From CAZVWW01 sp964631265 (lineage in GTDB: Bacteria; Thermotogota; Thermotogae; MWEM01): a stretch of DNA of 16,467 nt. Under the pieces are notes generated by a model. That model did not search any database. It saw nothing but the letters and a program-made list of their open reading frames with translations, and was not told where the DNA came from. Shown piece by piece: positions 12,880 through 16,467 of this stretch; position 1 is the stretch's first letter; the number at the start of each line of letters is the position of its first letter. Made by a program: the position numbers and the translations under genes. The stretch lies in assembly GCA_964631265.1 (NCBI GenBank), contig CAZVWW010000046.1, positions 1 through 16,467 on the forward strand, in the 5' to 3' direction.

Positions 12880-14697
12880 ATGAAAAGAGTGGGGAAAGCT
12901 GTCCTTGTTCTGGTGATTGCAGTTGTTGCATTTTTTATACTCCAGCTGATTTTGGGGAACAGTTATATTGAATGGTTTATGGACTCCCAATATTCGATAG
13001 AATCCGCAAGGGTTGAGCAGACGGTTAATGATAACGGGGAAGTTCAAGTCCATGAGACCATACAGTATGAGATGAGAAAGGATTTCCGTGGTCTCTACAG
13101 ACATTTGCCCCGTGGAAGATATGTCGAGATCAGTGATGTTCAAATCTGGGTTGAAGGGGCGAAAAATCACAAGATTGAATTTCTTAAGAAAGACAACCGG
13201 GAGTTTGAGGCAAGGGTGTGGCTTGTGCCATACAAAAGTAGTCAGCAGTTGAGTCCGGAGAACACAAAGAATCTGACCATGCATGTCACTTATAATGCCA
13301 AGGGTGTTGTTGAAGTGGGCGAGGATGTAACCCAGATATTCAGGCAGTTCTGGGGACCTGAATGGGATGCGCCTGTGAATGATTTGACGGCTGTTTTCAA
13401 GTTTCCACAGGATTTCTATCCCGACACTGTTTACACCCATCCGGGAGCCGCCGTTGAAAAGGATGGACTCGCCGTGAATATCCATATCGATTCACTTCCC
13501 CCGTTTTCATACGGCGAAACAAGGCTTGTCTTTGACAAGACACCGGAGATGAAGTTTGCCGCGCAGAACGATAAATTGACGAAAGAAGGAATTGAAACAG
13601 AGGAAAAGAAATATAAAAGGGAGACATTGTTCAAGTCTCTGCTCCCCCTCGGTTTCTATGTTCTGATGCTCGGTCTGGTTATCCTGACCTTCTATTTCCT
13701 CGGAAGAGAGCCGAAGATTCAGTATCAGGGGATCTACGAGAGGGAGTTACCTTACAAAGATTCGCCCGACCTGGTCAACTGTGTGGTGAATAATCTGCTC
13801 AACAGTGTCGATAATGACGGCATGACAGCTGTACTGATGGATCTGTATAAAAAAGACTATATTGAGTTTGAACCCGGCTCTTCAAAGAAGAAGGATGTGG
13901 GTCAGATCATTGTCTTCAAAAAGGACAAACCCGGTACGGATCTCTTTGACAGTGAGAAATATATGTTTACCTTCTTGAAGGGATATGCTGATTCAGAGAA
14001 CCGTTTGGATTTCAAAGCGCTTCAGAAGACGTTGAAAAAGAGTGTTTCAAAATCAAAGCAGTTCAATTCATCTTATTCAATCTATCAGGATCGGGTTAAA
14101 TCTGAGGCCAAAGAGAGAAATATGTTTAAGACAACAGGATACTATATCGCGACATTTCTGGCTGTAATACTGGGGGCCGGCGGGTTGATTATCATGCCGC
14201 TGGTTGCGGATAAGGTGACACCGAATCTTTTGAACATCGCCATCTTGTATTCGGGATTATGCTGGTTTACAGGGGCTGTTGTTCTCGCCATGCATAAAGA
14301 CGTCTTTGGAAGATGGACAAAAGAGGGACTTGAGTACTACAGGAAATGGGAGAATTTTAAGAAGTTCGTTTCGGAGTATTCGTTGATCAAAGATTATCCG
14401 CCCAAATCCGTTATAGTCTGGGAAGAGTATCTGGTTTATGCAACAGCGCTCGGCGTGGCAGACAAAGTCGAGAAGGCGTTGAAGAAATTGATTCCCCAGG
14501 AACAGTGGGAGAGGCAGAGTAATCACTATTACATGTATGGGGCCTACGGATACGGTCTTGGCCATCATATGAGAACGGCGAGAACCACTGCTGTTCAGTC
14601 CGTATCATCCAGTTCATCGGGAAGCGGTGGCGGTTTCTCCGGAGGCGTTGGCGGAGCCGGTGGAGGTTCCGGAGGCGGAGGCGGAGGTGCCTTTTAA
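12880..14697 (+). CDS. DUF2207-family membrane protein with glycine-rich C-terminus
   Basis: This 605-aa protein of unknown function has the layout of DUF2207 proteins. A membrane helix or uncleaved signal lies at about 7-26. An extracytoplasmic beta-rich domain follows (about 35-240; YSIESARVEQTVNDNGEVQV, then FRGLYRHLP). A second helix is at about 252-273, then a cytoplasmic segment with PPDLV-like and winged-helix-like features (YKDSPDLVNCVVNNLL, GMTAVLMDLYKKDYIE). Two more helices are at about 420-442 and 450-472. A conserved block, EYYRKWENFKKFVSEYS through WEEYLVYATALGVADKVEKAL, follows. The last 25 or so residues are almost only Gly, Ser and Ala, ending GGGGGGAF, as is common in this family. 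I chose ATG 12880, 7 bases after GGGAGGT, over an in-frame GTG at 12835. purA follows 24 bases later, probably in the same transcript. Confidence 0.88.
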   Translation: MKRVGKAVLVLVIAVVAFFILQLILGNSYIEWFMDSQYSIESARVEQTVNDNGEVQVHETIQYEMRKDFRGLYRHLPRGRYVEISDVQIWVEGAKNHKIEFLKKDNREFEARVWLVPYKSSQQLSPENTKNLTMHVTYNAKGVVEVGEDVTQIFRQFWGPEWDAPVNDLTAVFKFPQDFYPDTVYTHPGAAVEKDGLAVNIHIDSLPPFSYGETRLVFDKTPEMKFAAQNDKLTKEGIETEEKKYKRETLFKSLLPLGFYVLMLGLVILTFYFLGREPKIQYQGIYERELPYKDSPDLVNCVVNNLLNSVDNDGMTAVLMDLYKKDYIEFEPGSSKKKDVGQIIVFKKDKPGTDLFDSEKYMFTFLKGYADSENRLDFKALQKTLKKSVSKSKQFNSSYSIYQDRVKSEAKERNMFKTTGYYIATFLAVILGAGGLIIMPLVADKVTPNLLNIAILYSGLCWFTGAVVLAMHKDVFGRWTKEGLEYYRKWENFKKFVSEYSLIKDYPPKSVIVWEEYLVYATALGVADKVEKALKKLIPQEQWERQSNHYYMYGAYGYGLGHHMRTARTTAVQSVSSSSSGSGGGFSGGVGGAGGGSGGGGGGAF

Positions 14698-14721
14698 GAT
14701 TAACCGGAAGGAGCATTATTT

Positions 14722-15996
14722 ATGTTTAAACAGGGAAAATCACCGAGAGTGGCAATAGTCGGCTCTCAATGGGGTGACGAAGGCAAGGGAAAGGTGGTCA
14801 ATTATTTTTCCAGGGATTTTGAATGGATTGTCAGATTCTCCGGCGGAGCCAATGCGGGTCATACCATTTATGTGGACGGTAAAAAGTATGTCAACCATCT
14901 TCTGCCGTCCATATCCCCCGACAGCGATTCGAATGCCTTTCTTGGGGCCGGGATGGTCATTGATCTGGAACAGTTGATTAACGAGATCAACGTCATCGAA
15001 GAGGACTTTCCGGGCTTTTCTTCAAGAGTCCATATCGACCGGGAGGTTTTTCTGGTTCTCCCGTGGCATAAAGAACAGGACGGCATCATGGAATCCTGGC
15101 GGGACAAGCCGATTGGCACAACCAAAAAGGGGATTGGACCGGCCTATACGGATAAGGTCTCAAGAGAGGGGATTAAGTTTTATCACCTCCTGGATGAAGA
15201 CATGCTCCTTAAACGGCTGAAAAGTTCCTATCAGATGAAGAGAAAGATGTACAACGACCAGCTTCAATTCGATTACAAAGATGTCTTTGAGTATCTCGTC
15301 AATCTGAGAAAGAAGCTCGAGCGTATGAATGTGAAGATCACCAGCGCCGTTGACATGGCCGATGTCTTCAGAAATACCTCGGTTCTCTTCGAAGGAGCTC
15401 AAGGGAACCTTCTCGATCTTGATTTCGGGACTTATCCCTATGTAACCTCAGGAGCCTGTATGGCGCATGGCGTTTCAGCTGTCGGTTTTTCGACCTTTGA
15501 ACTCAATTCTGTTATCGGCGTATTAAAGGCCTATACCACAAGGGTGGGAGAAGGTCCTTATCCGACAGAGGAACATAACAAAGAAAAGGCCGACTGGCTG
15601 AGAAGCAGGGGCCAGGAATACGGCGCCACTACCGGAAGACCCCGTAGAGTGGGATGGCTCGATATACCGGCTCTGAGATATGCAAGGTTGAGGTCGGGCC
15701 TGACGGAATTCATCATCACCAAGGCGGACGTTTTGAATTCATTGAAGCAAGTCAAGGTCTGTGTCAGCTACGATGTGAAGGGAAAGATCAAGGATATCCC
15801 CTCTTCATCCTATGATTTCTTCGTGGCAGAACCGGTATATGAAACCCTTGACGGCTGGCCCGATACGGATCATATCAACTTTCTGAAATACCTGACCTTT
15901 ATTGAAGAGAACACCGGGGTCAGGATAAACTACATCTCATATGGCCCGAAGACCGAAGAGATGATGCATAAGAACGAGCTGATCAAGAGAATATGA
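14722..15996 (+). CDS. purA: Adenylosuccinate synthetase
   Basis: This 424-aa enzyme joins IMP and aspartate using GTP, the first committed step to AMP. The phosphate loop is QWGDEGKGK, with catalytic D19, and the second catalytic residue is H47 in GGANAGHTI. The IMP-site loop GTTKKGIGPAY is at 132-142, followed by FEGAQGNLLDLD at 223-234, TRVGEGPYPTE at 273-283 and TTGRPRRVGW at 303-312. The guanine-recognition motif reads TKAD (333-336) instead of the common KLD form. F235 stands where His or Gln is usual before GTYP. Several stretches between motifs differ from the well-known Bacillus and E. coli enzymes, so it may be a divergent subgroup. The ribosome binding site AAGGAG lies 9 bases before ATG 14722. 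No other purine gene is adjacent. Confidence 0.96.
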   Translation: MFKQGKSPRVAIVGSQWGDEGKGKVVNYFSRDFEWIVRFSGGANAGHTIYVDGKKYVNHLLPSISPDSDSNAFLGAGMVIDLEQLINEINVIEEDFPGFSSRVHIDREVFLVLPWHKEQDGIMESWRDKPIGTTKKGIGPAYTDKVSREGIKFYHLLDEDMLLKRLKSSYQMKRKMYNDQLQFDYKDVFEYLVNLRKKLERMNVKITSAVDMADVFRNTSVLFEGAQGNLLDLDFGTYPYVTSGACMAHGVSAVGFSTFELNSVIGVLKAYTTRVGEGPYPTEEHNKEKADWLRSRGQEYGATTGRPRRVGWLDIPALRYARLRSGLTEFIITKADVLNSLKQVKVCVSYDVKGKIKDIPSSSYDFFVAEPVYETLDGWPDTDHINFLKYLTFIEENTGVRINYISYGPKTEEMMHKNELIKRI

Positions 15997-16039
15997 ACGG
16001 TTTAGGCGATTTTTGGCGAGAGGAGATCGGTGATTCATC

Positions 16040-16467
16040 ATGGCGCTTTTGATTAAACACACATTGGATTTCATTTTTGCTCTGATCCTGATCATCATCA
16101 CGTCTCCTTTGCTGCTCATCTTTTCGATTCTCATCAAGCTGGAGGATGGGGGTAAGGTCTTTTTCGAACAGGAAAGAGTCGGCAGGGACAGAACGATCTT
16201 CAAGATCATCAAATTCAGGAGTATGGTTGAGAATGCCATCAAAATGGAAGGCGGTTTCAGGACGCATGAAAAGGACTCGAGAATCACAAAAATTGGCCAT
16301 TTTCTGAGAAAAACAAGCCTGGATGAGCTCCCCCAACTCTTCAACATCCTAAAGGGGGATATGAGTTTTATCGGACCGCGCCCTCCCCTCCCCTATTTCC
16401 CAAAGGATTACAGAGAATATGAAGACTGGGTGCTGGACAGATTCAAGATGAGACCCGGGATGACAGG
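16040..16467 (+). CDS. Small monotopic phosphoglycosyl transferase (bacterial sugar transferase family), C-terminus cut off
   Basis: The frame runs from ATG 16040 off the right edge, giving 142 codons without a stop. The protein belongs to the Bac_transf/PglC-type family, which moves a sugar phosphate from a nucleotide sugar to undecaprenyl phosphate, starting a surface glycan or glycoprotein glycan. A hydrophobic segment at 8-33 contains S22-P23, typical of the re-entrant membrane helix. KFRSM is at 58-62. The catalytic Asp-Glu pair is D95-E96 in RKTSLDELPQLFN, and GDMSFIGPRPPLP follows. It has no large N-terminal multi-helix domain, so it is the minimal form. It begins 43 bases after purA; GAGAGGAGAT at 16018-16027 or GGTGAT, 5-6 bases upstream, could serve as ribosome binding site. 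Other glycosyltransferase genes would be expected downstream. Confidence 0.9.
   Translation, partial: MALLIKHTLDFIFALILIIITSPLLLIFSILIKLEDGGKVFFEQERVGRDRTIFKIIKFRSMVENAIKMEGGFRTHEKDSRITKIGHFLRKTSLDELPQLFNILKGDMSFIGPRPPLPYFPKDYREYEDWVLDRFKMRPGMT

Noticed and set aside
12853..13485. 210-codon open frame on the minus strand
   Set aside because: It lies wholly antisense to the N-terminal part of the DUF2207 gene, has no recognisable domain or ribosome binding site, and its composition is that of a reverse-strand shadow.

Overview
The window looks like ordinary chromosome from a fermentative, diderm-like bacterium of moderate G+C content. My best guess is Thermotogota (a Mesotoga/Kosmotoga-like lineage). 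The main reason is RecG: at 789 aa it has the long N-terminal extension known from Thermotoga maritima RecG, and its motif blocks and C-terminal ending resemble what I remember of that protein. The sugar-binding protein has a Sec signal peptide without a lipobox cysteine, which fits a periplasm-like space. Halanaerobium-type Firmicutes or spirochaetes remain possible. This is inference from remembered families, not from a search.

Layout. (1) 1-87, minus strand: the first codons of an AbrB/MazE-type DNA-binding protein cut by the window edge. (2) 88-486: AT-rich intergenic region with a minus-strand extended -10 promoter for the AbrB-like gene and a near-consensus plus-strand promoter (TTGACA, 17 bp, TATTAT) for the next operon. 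(3) 487-6654, perhaps to 7981: a catabolic operon with a zinc-dependent medium-chain alcohol/polyol dehydrogenase, an iron-containing alcohol dehydrogenase, and a CUT2 (ribose-type) ABC importer made of a periplasmic binding protein, two different permeases and a single-domain ATPase. It is followed by a ROK-family repressor that lacks the kinase catalytic aspartate. (4) 7982-8206: a structured intergenic region. (5) 8207-11714: recG and an M20D amidohydrolase. (6) 11715-12380, minus strand: a CcdA-type thiol-disulfide membrane protein that converges on the amidohydrolase with no intergenic bases. (7) 12381-12879: a divergent regulatory region with a 7-bp inverted repeat and an extended -10 promoter. 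(8) 12880-16467: a DUF2207 membrane protein, purA, and the start of a small phosphoglycosyl transferase cut by the right edge.

How the genes may work together. The binding protein, permeases and ATPase would import a small sugar or polyol, and one or both dehydrogenases would oxidise or reduce it or its product. The ROK protein would sense the ligand and control the strong promoter at 390-418. The substrate cannot be read from the sequence, and no kinase, isomerase or aldolase is present. RecG and PurA are housekeeping proteins. The phosphoglycosyl transferase suggests that a glycan-assembly locus starts at the right edge.

I found no CRISPR array, insertion sequence, tRNA, rRNA or prophage, and no convincing new defence or mobile system. 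The points most worth checking are the two-dehydrogenase plus importer operon, the intercistronic hairpin after the binding-protein gene, the recG leader structures, and the zero-gap convergent gene pair.
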